From Monilinia fructicola (lineage: Eukaryota; Ascomycota; Leotiomycetes; Helotiales; Sclerotiniaceae), in NCBI GenBank assembly GCA_008692225.1, contig VICG01000002.1, positions 2,787,001-2,851,000 on the forward strand: a DNA stretch of 64,000 nucleotides, in the 5' to 3' direction. The number at the start of each line of letters is the position of its first letter. Position 1 is the first letter of the stretch. Under the pieces are notes generated by a model, which did not search any database, had not been told where the DNA came from, and was given only the letters and a program-made list of their open reading frames with translations. A program made the position numbers and the translations under genes. This document shows positions 36,281 to 48,728 of the stretch, one piece after another.

Positions 36281-36534
36281 AAGATACATTCAAAAAGTGT
36301 TTAATAAAAGATATACTTCGCAAGTTACATCCGATGATACACAACCAAGTTCCAAAGCTGAAAAACAAACCAGCCTGAAGAACCAATTAATCATTCGCTT
36401 ATCAGAGGATGCTCGGTTAGGTTAGGCTAAGTTGAAAGACCCCTGAATGAAGGAGATATAGTGGCAGTAGTTTGCCGAGCAAATCTTCAATGGAATCTTA
36501 ATAATCATTTCAATAATCTATATACATCTATAGC

Positions 36535-37257
36535 TTAATGCCTATGAGCCTCCCAAGGCTTCATTTCCATGAACTCAGCCTTTTCCTCCATGGTTGGGCG
36601 AGAATCCTCTCCTTGGAAGGGGAAAGGCTTCTGATTCTCACACCGCAAGAGCTTGTACCGATAGTTCTGCTTCTTGCCCTCTTCCTTGGCCATCTCCTCC
36701 TTGCCAACGATCTTGTAAAGACCATCGTAGCGGACGCCTACAGCAGGAGCCCAAGCCGAACCCGCATCGGCAGCACGGAGCACTCGAATCAACGTGCCTC
36801 TCTCCAAGCTCAAATCCATCAACGTTAAGCCATCGCCACCGTCACCGCAGTACTCGATTTCCTTGTATTTTGTTTAGCAAGATGGATAGAAAGTCATGGG
36901 GAAAGAGTAACAAACATCACCGTTATCTCTGTTCTCGTAACCAGTGCCCATATAGATAGACACAGCACCAACACCCGTCTGCCCACAAATCCCACGCTGG
37001 AGCTCTCCATGTGCCCGATCTCGCAATGCACAAAGACGCTCAGGCCACCACTGGCCAATCAAATGGCCATTGTGGCCCTCAGCCCACTTCGATCTCTGAT
37101 CTTGCACCCAGGTCTTGCGGTACAAGGGGACTTTTCTGCTATACCTAATGCCTCTGTACATGTATCCTTTCTCGTACTCCAACTTGAGAGTCTCAGCTGC
37201 TGGGAGATTGAGTTGGTTGACGGCATCGACGTCGACTTGTGGGTTCTGGTTGATCAT
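36535..37257 (-). CDS. SRA-YDG domain protein
   Basis: SRA (SET- and RING-associated) domains bind 5-methylcytosine or hemimethylated CpG in UHRF1 and plant SUVH proteins; fungi also carry stand-alone versions of mostly unknown role. Exons are 36916-37257 and 36535-36861 (intron 36862-36915, donor GTTTGT, acceptor ACAAG, branch TGCTAAAC): 669 nt, 222 residues. The SRA core spans about residues 75-205: HGELQRGICGQTGVGAVSIY, MGTGYENRDNGD, IEYCGDGGDG, LERGTLIRVLRAADA, the diagnostic VRYDGLYKIVG, and YRYKLLRCENQKPFP. The N-terminus has YMYRGIRYSRKVPLYRKTWV. No RING, PHD or SET domain is attached. It sits right beside degenerate repeat arrays in AT-rich DNA. Domain call strong; function inferred. 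Confidence 0.88.
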
Positions 37258-40200
37258 ATTGATGCAGTTGACTTGAGAGGGTTTCGAAGAGTGGGTATGA
37301 TGGGTATGTACTGTTCAGATCGATGGTACTGGTGAAGCTGTTGCTATAGACGAAGAACTGGCTTGTTAGAGCGCGAAAAAGACTTGAGAGAGAGGCGAGA
37401 AAGCTCTGTAGTATGAGGTATCCGTGAGATCGAAGGTGTGCGTGAATTTGTAGCTACAGCGGAATAATAGAGCGATCAGACTTCGAAAAAGACTTGTAGC
37501 GACTCAAAAGTTTGGACGTTGGCTTGTGAAAGTTGTTATGAAAAGACCTAATTCGCTGGCAGGACAATTAGCAATCATACTAATCATTAAGAGAAGTAAT
37601 TGGATCTATATTAGATACTTACAAGAGTATATTGAGCAGTTGCTTGATGGTGGTGTCAATTAGAAAAGAGTCTAGGAGTTAGGTCTCTACTGCGACTTTA
37701 AATAAAAGATTTAGGGAAAAACTGATGAGAGATTCACATGACCAGGAAGTCTCATATATGAGTCACTCAACAACTATCTATCGTTAGGTTCTGTCTATTC
37801 ACTGTTCATTTCCCATCCCCTAGTGGTTTCTATGCTAGCAAGAGAGATTGCCAATATCAAATATCTAATATTGGACCACTAATAACAATATAAACAAACC
37901 ATGACTCAACAAATCACAATTATAACTCCCTCAACAATAATAAACACATCATGCACTGATACTCAACAAGATTACCCATCAAAGAAGTGCAAAGAAGACC
38001 CCCCAACTCATTGCCAGTATTTTGTAAAAACCACAAAAGATAACCTACCACACGATCCAATCCTAGGGAGCAAATAGAAACAAAAAAGAGAGGGGACGTG
38101 GCTGGATATCAACTAACTATGGCATGAAAGCTGTATTATCCAGCCTCGTCCTGAGAGAAAGAGGTTTGTCTAGATATATATCTGGATAAAGGTGGAAAAC
38201 TAGGCGATTTGTGATCCGATTGGTTGATTTGGAGAATCTTTGATTTTCACTTTTGGGACTTGATTATGGGGAAAATCTTGAATAGATCTGTACCCATACA
38301 TATACTTGGATTATCAGTTTTTATACATACAAGAGAGTTTTCTAATAATCAAGTCTTATCCTCATTCTGGTTGACCTACTTTTATTAGGTCTGATATGAA
38401 CAAAACAAAATGAAGGAGAATTTCTCGGTTAGCCCTCGGTTAATAGGAGATGTCTCAGATAAGACCATAATAAAACAAAGGGGAGTAGATGATAAGAGCA
38501 GAAGACTCAAGACTCAAAAACAAGCAATATGTAGAGGAAGTATCTCAAGTAATGATAAAAATGGTAATAAATCTAGTCTCCAAACCTAACTATAAACAAA
38601 CACACTCTCTACATTCCCCAACCAAATTCGAAATCCTCTCTCATATCGAATATCTCCCATGTTGAATCAAGAACCTATCTGTCGTAACCAAATTTCCAGG
38701 TTGTGAAGACAGCGTAATCCAATATACCAAAAAATAATCCACCAATCTTCGACCAAAACCCAATCACCATTCAAGATCTCCAGACTTTCGATCTTCGCAA
38801 GACGCAGTAAATATCAGGTACCCTAATCATGCACCTTTCCCAAACAACATATCTCACCCGTTGGCAGAGCTCCAGAGAGCCAATTTGACCTCTTGTACTT
38901 GGTGCATATCTTCAGCGAGTCTCAATTCGATGTATAGAGCCTATAAAATATTGGCACAAACGGAATTCCATCAAACTTCACGATGGTTGCTTGATGAAGA
39001 AGTCATCGATCAAATAACTCCCAATAGTTGTGTTCGATCCCTTAGTCTGTAATTGGGAAAAGAGTGGGCAGCGACTGTTGACACTATAAAGTCTATGGGA
39101 AGGTAATCGTGAGAGCAATATTGGTTGTAGTATTTGTTGGAGGTTGGGACACAGGTAGCTAGTTGGAATGCGCTAGTAACGTAAACTCAGAAAGCCATCT
39201 TACTCTACCGGTAGAAATTTGCTGCATTTGTGGAAGAACAACGTTGATTGGCTATATGCAGAGTTTAGTGAGGGAGGGTCGTTATGGTCAGCTATCTCTG
39301 TGCATCATTTCCGTTTAATTGCTTCTAATTTTTGATGTACTCCATGCAATCTAAGGTTCTGAGACATCTTGTTTCCATTAGAGATTTATTCATCATCTAG
39401 AATTATATTATGAGGAAACAGGAAAGATTAAAGTATAACTCATGGCTTGGAAGAGGCTATAAGAGCTCTAGGGTTCTAGAAAATGCTTTCCACTCGGGAG
39501 ATATAGCTGAATAGTGGTGAGCTGTGCGTAATTAATTGATACCACCGAACTGATTGATACCAATTGGTCTACGGTTCTCATCCTGTATTCCTAGTAGTGT
39601 TTCTTAACATCTTCTATTTCTTGACTAAATACTCATATAAATCCGTTCTCGAGCCGTCTGGCCCGTCCAGTTTCCCTTCCTAGATTATTAACCACCACTA
39701 CCTAATTTCAAAGAACAAGTATTTTGTCGACCATGATAAGATAACCAAGAATCAGTATCAAGAGCGAAGTGTGGAAGAAAATAGATTGGTCATATAATTT
39801 TGACAATTTGTCTCTCCAGCCCTTCTATCTGAAAAAGCTTTGCCACCGGTGCAAAGTGAATCCTTCCGTATGTATTTTCCGAACATCGAGGGTCAGAGTT
39901 TAGCACTTAAATCAGCACTAAAGCAGCATATCAGGTCATCTTCAAGAGCTATACTTCCTGAACTCGCGTCAATGCTGAATCGACAAACCTAAGGTTAGAG
40001 TTGTAGGAAAACGTTTCATCAGTCTTATTGGTTCTCAGAATATGTAGGTGTGTATCTAATTTCGTCTTCCCCATGAGCCAATATAAAAAGAGCAGCCCCC
40101 CCTATACACCTTCCATTAGATCCGCAGTGGCTAATTCCGTTAAGACATGCCATGATTCCACCATAAAATCTGATTGATAGGATTTGTTCCAAAAGCACAG

Positions 40201-43040
40201 CACTTCACTCGATCTCCCTTCTTCTGCAGCCCATTACCATGAAGGTTGATGTCGGGAAATGAATCATGTGACATTGAGTTGCTGTACGAATAATACGTCA
40301 TACCGTATTAGGCGTACTAGCTCCTCGAGGACGTCTATAAAGTCGTCCTCCATTCCATAGATTACATAGAGAAGAACAACGATGATATACTAACAAAAGG
40401 ATTAACTACTTACACTTTAATTGACCAAGTTTATACCAACAGTTGAACAATAGCCAGAAAGTCTTGTATGAAGTTCCAGCGGATCTCCAGTATATATAAA
40501 CATGTACCTGTACAGGCAAAGCTGCCAAAGCATCCTTTTTCCCAGCAGACAGCAAGATAATCATCCAAACCATTATCATCTCTCCCCCCTAAGTATAAGC
40601 GATGCCAGAGAATGTAGGTAATCTTTTTCATACTTGATCAAGCATCGCCTGAAAAAATTTCAATCATGTCGTCCCAGCGTTCTGCACGAAGATCCTGTTT
40701 TGTCAAAGGAGCTTTCCTTGGAAAGTGATGTTTTGAGAGCATTGTTTGTTTTCCCGATATGATACCATATACACATCACAACAATAAAATATCTGGTCTT
40801 TTGTAAGAGTGATCGAGCGAGATGATAGTATCTCTTCTTCGAATATTCAAGCACTTTCTTGCAATATTAATGAGTCCGCTAGATTCTCATCATTCTCAAA
40901 TCTACAAAGATACAAGGCAGAAGAATCCTCTCCAAACGTACGACACTGCAACTATCGTTTCTGCGCGAACGGCTACCAGGGAGGAAAGCACTGCAAATGA
41001 CTTTTAAGGTCGATAGAAATTTTAAGCCAACTTAAACCATAGCAAGAGTTCCATGTGGGAAGATCTCTCTTCCAAGTCTTTCTGAGGACTTTTAACTATG
41101 CAAAGAGAGCCAATCCAGACATATTGTATACCATTTCGCCTTGTCAATTCTATAGCACCACGAAACCCCAGAGGGAGTCTCTACATTAGCAACTTCATTT
41201 TCAATTCTGGAAGATTCTTAGTCGTGGTCTTGATAGGGGTTTTAGTTTCGTCCCACCTGTGGCTAAGTGTTGTATAGAGGCCACATGCCTTTTGCTAATC
41301 AGTAACATGAGAAAAGTCTTCCAAACGAATATTTGCCAAATTGACATCAATGGTGCGATTTGGTAGCTCTCTGTGTGAGTTGATATTCTTGTCAAGTTGA
41401 TCAAGAAAGTTATGATTCCAATTTTGATAAGCTGTGCGACATATTCCATGTTTAATCGAAGTACTGCCCGCCGACTAGGATTCTCTTCAGAACCTGCGGT
41501 CAGCAGGTGATAAATGAGTAACCACACCACAAAACTGGAAAGCAATAGGTCCGTCGGGAATGTTGAACTGACTAAAAATGATACCTCGTACCTCTCGAGA
41601 CGGCCACTATAACGTCTTTGGAAACATCATTGATTGAGACGACCCTGCAAAACAGAGAACGTGGCATACAAGCATCAGTACACAAACCAACAGAACTTAT
41701 AAAATGACCATCTACATATATGTTAATCTCATTTTGAGAATATGGAACGTTGAGAATATTGCCAAGTTGGATTGGAAATACGCCATTGTGAAGTTCTTTC
41801 GCATCTTTGTTTATGCTCTTAATGCGATTGTACCGATTAGACTGACTCTTACGCAATTTCAATTTCTTGCTCTGCATCGAATCTTGGCGTCAATGAGTTC
41901 TCGATAAGATCCCAGGACATATATAGCCTTTGGCGGACAGCAATACGTCAATATTGATACCTTGGCATCGTTTGCAGGGTTTCCCATCCTCCTAAAGGTA
42001 CATATCAACCTCCAGAAGACACTCTGCTTTGGATAGAGAGGAAGGTGGTAATCCAAAATATCGCGTTTCCCATTTCTTGCTACTTTCTTGAAGATACTTG
42101 CATGCGGGATAGAAGCTTTTCAGCCCATATGGCGTAGGCTACAATCTCTCACGATTCCGAAGTTCCTCTCGCTCTGTTGTCGCATTCGTAGTCATGACCA
42201 GATCCTCTACTTCAAGGTCCTTGAATATATGTACCAAAGCAGTTATACGAGACATCTCGTATATCCCGCACTGTAGTCTGATGGTAAGAAACTTAAAGAA
42301 GGCGGGAAGCTTCAGCGCTTATGCATATTGAAACCCTATACAAACTTCGGCAGATGCTCACGACCAATCAAACCCTGCACTTTACAGATTTGTATCGGTA
42401 CATAAATGATTGGCAGCCAATCTAACCTTGAATCTATCCAAAAGATATCTTGGCTCATCGAAAATCTTGTCAACGCCTCACTTAATTTAGAGAAATTGCA
42501 ATTCGGATGATGCTCACGTATCTCAGGGGACGAGAAGAATCCATCAAGACGGGCAATTCTAATCGTACTTCGAGTCGAGTACACGGCCTCAGAATCTGAA
42601 TTAACAAATATCACGAATATGAGAGGTAAGAGAAGCTTGGATTAGGAAAAAGCGGTAAAATTGGCGAAGAATCTGGAGTTTTGATTTTGAAGTTTGGGAA
42701 GAAAGATCGCCTCTGCTCCTGCTCCAACTCTCAACATAGCGACACGTGAAATACACGTGAATCCCAGTTTACAACATGATCACCTCTTTAATAGCGCATC
42801 TGAACTGTATCCAAGAACGTTTATCTGCCGTCAGGTTCGCATTATATTTTGTGTACCAGACTATATGTACTGTAATCACCCAATCTATACATTAAAAATT
42901 TGTACCTTGCGTTCCTCCCATCATGAATATCATACCGAATACCTTATACTCCAAAGCCAGCTACAAAGAACGTCCTGTTTCCATATACCTCCAATTTTCC
43001 ATCCCAATATTAGACCATAACATCATGACCATTCCGTTCA
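37258..43040. other. AT-rich gene-poor 5.8 kb
   Basis: No intact gene supported. The base composition is AT-rich and frames are short. A possible relic gene lies at 41.2-42.6 kb (own entry). The frame at 38861-39052 (+) and others at 40.4-41.0 kb are too short and unsupported. Such blocks in ascomycetes are often RIP-mutated transposon remains, but I see no recognisable transposase or reverse transcriptase. Confidence 0.5.
41201..42614 (-). pseudogene. Possible degraded or multi-exon gene of unknown family
   Basis: A chain of minus-strand segments shows protein-like composition: 42336-42614 (ending DWLPIIYVPIQICKVQGLIG), about 42000-42110 (WETRYFGLPPSSLSKAECLL), about 41920-41990 (KPCKRCQGINIDVLLSAKGY), 41572-41877 and 41201-41545. 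The segments lie in different frames or are split by stops, with only a few plausible splice sites. The CxxC-I-N-[ILF]-x-x-LLS piece recalls the N-terminal part of some fungal HET-domain proteins, but the HET core itself is not recognised. Unknown gene, decayed gene and chance are all open. Confidence 0.25.
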
Positions 43041-45897
43041 TTACCAACTAAAAGTCATCATCTCCGGGTTCAACGCCACGGGTAACAGCAAATGACTAGC
43101 ACACATAAGCGCCAATGGGAAAATGGCAATAAACTCAACGATGTTCCAACTCCATGGTAGGAAAGGTGCTTCTGCCATGATTATCATCCCAATTATGCCA
43201 GTAATGCACATGATGTACGTATATTTGAAGGTTCTGAGAATCTTCGGTACTTCCAAGAAGAAATTGGAGAATTCAACTTCCTTGGAGGTGGCACCCCATG
43301 TCATATCTATTTCGAACATATGACAGAGAAGTGCTTGGGACAAGTGGAGGGAGACGCCACCGAAGAATATCATGAACATGAGGGCCCATTTGATGTTTTC
43401 GGTGACTGGGAAACGACGAGGTTAGTTTGGATGATCTAGGATATATATGCGATATTTTGGGACGAGAACGAACAGGAAAAAATACGGGGAGACTTACTAG
43501 CAGGAAGAAAAGACTTTTCACCAGAACGATGACGTTGTACGGCAAGACCCAGATTACCGGCTCCAGCAAAAACGACCGAAATCGCGATCCAGTTCTGCCA
43601 TGCATTAACATATGCACGATCGAGGTATCCGTTCCAGAGGCCGACGAATATATAGTTTCCAAGACAGATTAACCAAGCACTACCCAATGCGTAGTATGTA
43701 CCAATATACGCAATGATATGAACCTTCGAACCAATGTCAATGTTTGAGCACATGAATTTGCGGAAGAGAGGTGTAAATGGTGACTTCCAGAGCCAAGTTC
43801 TGAGGGGATTGAACATAAGTTCGTTACATCCATAAGCTGTTTCGTGGTTAGCAGGAGCTTTTATCATCGTAAAGCATGGTTTGACTTACTATATTTTTGC
43901 CAGCGAGTTAATTCATCGTAAACAGTGAGAGATACACCTTCTTTGAATCCATCCCCGGCCCAAGCAGCCATACGGATGGTATAGTGCTTGAGCTGCAATC
44001 GGAGAGCCATATCAAAGTCTTCCGAGACACAAGACTCGGACCAGAATCGCTCATGTCCATCTTCGTCCTCAAAAGCAATTTCTTGAAGAGCAGACCATCG
44101 AAGAATTGCATTGTGACCCACGAAGGCTGCTACACCACCATTGGCAACACCGTAGCGAATAGCGGAGTAGATGAGATTCGTGAAGAAGGTAATACCATTC
44201 TCGAAGAAGTTGTACGATACTTGCATGACAGCAGAAGAGAACTGAATAATGCCTACCTCTGGAGATTGTTCCATTTCGCTAGCAGCATCAAGCAAGCAGT
44301 CTTCGGGGACTTGAGTATCGGAATCAATGATGAGAATGTAATCACCGATTCTGATGTTTCCTTCGGCCCATGCTTCGGGGTTTTCGTCAAGAACATCCGC
44401 TAGACAAGATTCGAAAGCAGCAACCTCATCAACTTGAGTCCAAGTAGCGGGTCTCTGTATATCCTGGAGTTTTTCTTCAATGGCGTTGGATAAGGCGAGT
44501 CCATAGTTCATGTTTGAAGCTTTCTTGAACTTCCCTTTGCGTTCATAACCATTTTGACCATTAGGAGGACGGGCAGTCCAGCCAATGCCATGATCAGCAT
44601 AAAAGTCAATTCTTTGTTGTCGAGTTGCCTCGTCGAGAAGTTGGAGACCGTCATCATTAATAAAGATGTTTGCGGAACCTCCTTGTAGCTCGTATGTGGA
44701 AATGGCTTTCTTGATTGAGAAGATTGTGGGGGCAATAACAGCAGATAATCCCTCCTTGTATACAGGACACTGGATAGTGACATGAGGAAGTGTCGCGGTC
44801 AGAAGACGAGGTGGTGGTTTTGCAGAAAAGAACTTGCTATTCTTGGACAGTTGCTGGATTGGACCGAAAAGTTGCATAAGAACGCCAATCACAACGTTGG
44901 TGAAGAACTATCCGACGTTAGTAGCTGCTGTAGAGGCGGTCACTGATATCGTGTATAACATACCAATGTGAAGAAGCAGTAAATTGGAGTCATGATGATG
45001 TAGGCAAAAGATACCCAATGATGCAAGACAACACCCTCAAATGCAAGCTCAGCGTATCCCAGCCCCATAAGACAAACCAGAAGACAAATTGAGCACGCGA
45101 CCATGAATGAGCTGAGGAACATGACTGGTCTTTCTTCGACAACACGCTGCCCTGACTCTTCATCAACTTCGTTAACCTGAGCGCGAGGTAGCGACTCGTT
45201 CTTCTCATGTTCAGTTGTACTCCAGATGGTCTGTAGTAGACCGTCCTCAATTGCTTTCGCTCTATCAAAAAGGAGTGTCGGGTCATCTTCCCAAACGACG
45301 AGGAGACCTTCTCTAGCTATGAAAGCAGCATAGTGACCTCTGCGAGCACGAGGAAGGTCCTCGAGTGTCGGTAGAATTTGAATCCGAAGACCGTTTGTAA
45401 GAGGAACGTCAAGAGCGTCAGGCGATCTTGTGAGGAACGGCTGAACAACGGTAGAGTTGATGGTCATAGCAGCCTATACCCCACATTAGCATCATCTTTT
45501 CAGGCTAATGTTAAGGTCAAAGAGTGGTACTTACCGAAACATTCATGATCTTCATCGATTTACCAAAGGTGGAGCTAGCTAAAGCCGGAGGACGACAAAG
45601 ATATTCTGTCCTATCTTTGCGTACCATTACACCCTCATGCTGTCCTGAATTATCCATAATCCACATCAGACCTCTTTGTTTCTGCCAGAGATAATTCAGA
45701 ATAACTTGATGTCTGATATCATCTAAACGATTGTTGCCATGCACGCTTTGCCTACTCGAGGCAGTAGGTGATGGTTCCGAGTAGCCATGTCGAGGTGAAT
45801 CATTGTCAACGACAGTATTTGGGCCAGCTGGAGCTTTCTCTTTGCTTGATTCAGACTTATCAGGCTTTGAAATCTTGAAATAGCTAAGAACACCCAT
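43041..45897 (-). CDS. Membrane GT2 processive glycosyltransferase (chitin/cellulose synthase-like)
   Basis: Predicted plasma-membrane polysaccharide synthase of glycosyltransferase family 2. Exons are 45535-45897, 44964-45473, 43890-44907, 43498-43836 and 43041-43405: 2595 nt, 864 residues, fully in frame. Order: Ser-rich cytosolic N-terminus; two membrane helices near residues 225-300 (MFLSSFMVACSICLLVCLMG); catalytic GT-A domain with INDDGLQ (~375), LIIDSDTQVPED (~486), CVSEDFDMALRLQ (~589) and ELTRWQKY (~626), corresponding to D, DxD, ED and the (Q/R)xxRW-type site; then about six C-terminal helices. The sequence is unlike classical chitin synthases (no QRRRW) and resembles the fungal GT2 group whose Zymoseptoria member is needed for hyphal growth on surfaces; that orthology is inference. 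Introns are 53-92 bp. Same orientation as the GH16 gene 2.8 kb away. Confidence 0.9.
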
Positions 45898-48728
45898 ACT
45901 TAAAAGAGCGTCAAGTAAGATAGCTCAAGTAACGAAAGTAGTTTGTACGATGATGAATGAAGAGAGACGGATAGACACATGAACGAAGATAGACACATAA
46001 TATAGATGTTCACGAGAAGGCGACACCGACAGCCTACCATTTTCGTATGCCAGCTCAGAATAAACACAGAGCCACCCCCCAGGCGAAACGGGAAGGTCTC
46101 ATGGGGTCATTGAAGCAGCATCTACAGAAGAGCGTCTAGAATCGAGCGAAAAGATGTCAAAAGCACGAACGTGGATTGTGACCCTGGTCCAATCGATATT
46201 CTAAAGAATGTACTTTCACACTTGTGAGCACCATCCGCCGAACACCGAGTATCCATGAGGATATTTCTCAAAATCTCCACTTTGATTCCAAGAATACAGT
46301 ACAAACAGACTCCACAGAGAGATGCATAAAAGACCGGGCCGGTCGATGCCCGAAAGAATATAGAGGTTTTGAGCTGAGGTTGTTCGAAATTATCCTTGAG
46401 TAGATCTACCGCTTGGTCATGATCTAGCTCGGATTAGATAGGGGCACATGCCAAGTCAAAACACCGATAGGAAGACATAAGCTCATATCTCTTAACTCCT
46501 AGCTCCTAGCTCCTAGCCATCGCTTCTGTTGGGACTCAAGAAAAATAGGCCATGCTGGCCTATAGAGTCGTCGTACAAAAAGTGAGGAGAATGTCGCCTG
46601 CATGGAAATATTGAAGTTGCACTTTGACAACAAGGGTAGGCATGATCATTCAGGGTTGCTTATCAAGTTGCACAAGCTCCATCACGGAAACCCACTTTCT
46701 CGCCATGCATGATGCATACTGCATACTGCAACATAATACATACTGTATCATCGTATTTTGACAGGCTAACGGTATTTCAATAGTTGATAAGCACGTATAC
46801 TGGTAGAGTCGATATTGACGCGTTTCGCCTGTGTGTTTGTTTGTCGTTTAATTTATGGTTTGGGGTTGAGGCTATCTTCAATGGCACCACTTTATCCAAG
46901 ATTAGGTTTTTCATCCGTTCGACACCGGGAATTGTCCCACGTTAGGAAATGATAAGCTCAAAATAGACCCATTGAAAATCAAATCTGGAAATCAATCATC
47001 AACCATCACGAAAAAGGGAACAACAATGGAGAAGAATGTCCATCAAACGTGGCAGCCATACCATCTAATTGGGTTGCGCCATCACAGATACAGATCCCGC
47101 TCTCCCCCTGGGTAAGAATTAATTAGTTACGTGTCTAATCGTACTGTATAGTCAGCCCAAAATAATTAACTTTTATTCTGAGGGAAAAAGTACTATTAGT
47201 GTATTGTTGTTTGTTGATTACGGATTCAAGTCTACCTACTGTAACAAGCAGATCATTCGGCAGTGTTAAAACTTAAAAGCAATATCAAAAGCTAAACTGA
47301 TACAAAATAGGGGATCCATCCAATCGGATTCTTACTAACCTTTACCCTACCCCCTACTCGTATTGAATACCCTATTCCAACAACCCCGACTTTGTACAGT
47401 AGCATCCCTAAATAACCGAGCTGGTCGAGTTCAAACTTTATCTTGTCCTGTCATATTCGCTTCTATCCGTTCAGAAAAATGGACCTCTAACTGAACCCAG
47501 GAAGAAGGCTGAATCTGGATACAGCACCGTTCCAAAGCTCAGCTGGACATGAGTCGGATTCTTCGATGCTGTACCTAAGTGACTAGGTTGACTTAGATTT
47601 AGTGAAAGTCCCAGCCAATCATAATATCAACTTTTCATGATCTTCATAACACGGGATGTGGTGTTATGATGTGGTGATGTACGACCAGGGCTTAACAACA
47701 ATTCATATAGAACTAGAGCCCCTGCTAAGAAGGAAGGTTGTTCTTACATGCGCAGAGATACATTTCCAGACCTCCGCCCTCGTAAAGAAGAGGAATTGCG
47801 AATTTGTAATGGTGAAGTTTTGAGGCATGCAATCTAGACGTGGTATAGTAGTACTTATGCATGATCTTGATAAGAACGAATTCTCATCTTGGGTGTTTGT
47901 TCGTTGATATGAAGATGACCCTACTTGAACGAGGTCCCAACAATTTCTAAGCGATCTATTGACATGTGAAAATGGCATTGAGGTGGCCCACGACATACAT
48001 CACGACTGTCAAATCTATGATGACGAGATAAGAACATACGATGTTATTCTGTTGTGTGACACCGGCCATATAAGTTGTGATACCTGAGCGATGCAAATTA
48101 GATGTAAGCTTTCGAAAGGGGGTTATTGTTGGTAGGCATTTGGGTTAGTAGGCTAGAAAACTCCAGACGGAGGGCTTTCCGGAAGTTAATCTGCAATGTT
48201 CCTGTGGCTTCCTTGTGATATAACAGATTCCAGTGGTCGGGAAAGCAAGTAATTTCGAATGCCGTCTTTCCAACCGAGTTTGATGTGGCACTCTCCGAGA
48301 CATTGGCTTCATTAGAGTCGCAATACATGATGATGTTGCCATCAATATCATGAATGCAATATGTTTTATAGTACTATACATTCGATATACAGTGCAATCT
48401 TATGAAAGCATGGTTCGGATATCCCTATTCTATATTGAATACTACTCCAAGGCAACAATAAGAAATCCTTGGCAAGAAACGTGCGCATATGTTCCGATGC
48501 AGGTTGACAGCCTAGTGGAGCTTTGATTGCTGTGATGCACTACGAATCAGAATCGTATAATTCATATCTTGACATAAAACGTTCTTGGTATGCTGATCTG
48601 ATCTAATAATAAGCATGTTTTCATTAAGCATATTGTATCCAAAGAAATCCTCCGAGGTCCATTACTATGTGCCTATCCTAACTACGCCCATCATTACTTA
48701 TGTCTGTCCTATACCTGTTAAGCCAAAT
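45898..48728. other. Intergenic 2.8 kb between GT2 and GH16 genes
   Basis: Must contain the GT2 promoter and the GH16 3' UTR. Minus-strand frames at 47703-47996 and 48098-48381 have no recognisable domain and no neighbouring exons with clean splice sites. AGCTCCT repeats lie near 46498-46518. No supported gene. Confidence 0.55.

Larger units (their letters stand above)
31956..36534. other. Gene-poor 4.6 kb: microsatellites then diverged repeat arrays
   Basis: 31956-32800 is the upstream side of xyl1, with GGGAT/GGTGG steps (32180-32220), GGAT units (32331-32362) and a CTAC array (32541-32577). 33.1-33.8 kb has no supported feature. 33.83-34.58 kb and 35.46-36.28 kb are degenerate tandem arrays (separate entries). 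Short frames at 34519-34794 and 35033-35281 lie in or next to the repeats and resemble no protein. Confidence 0.6.
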
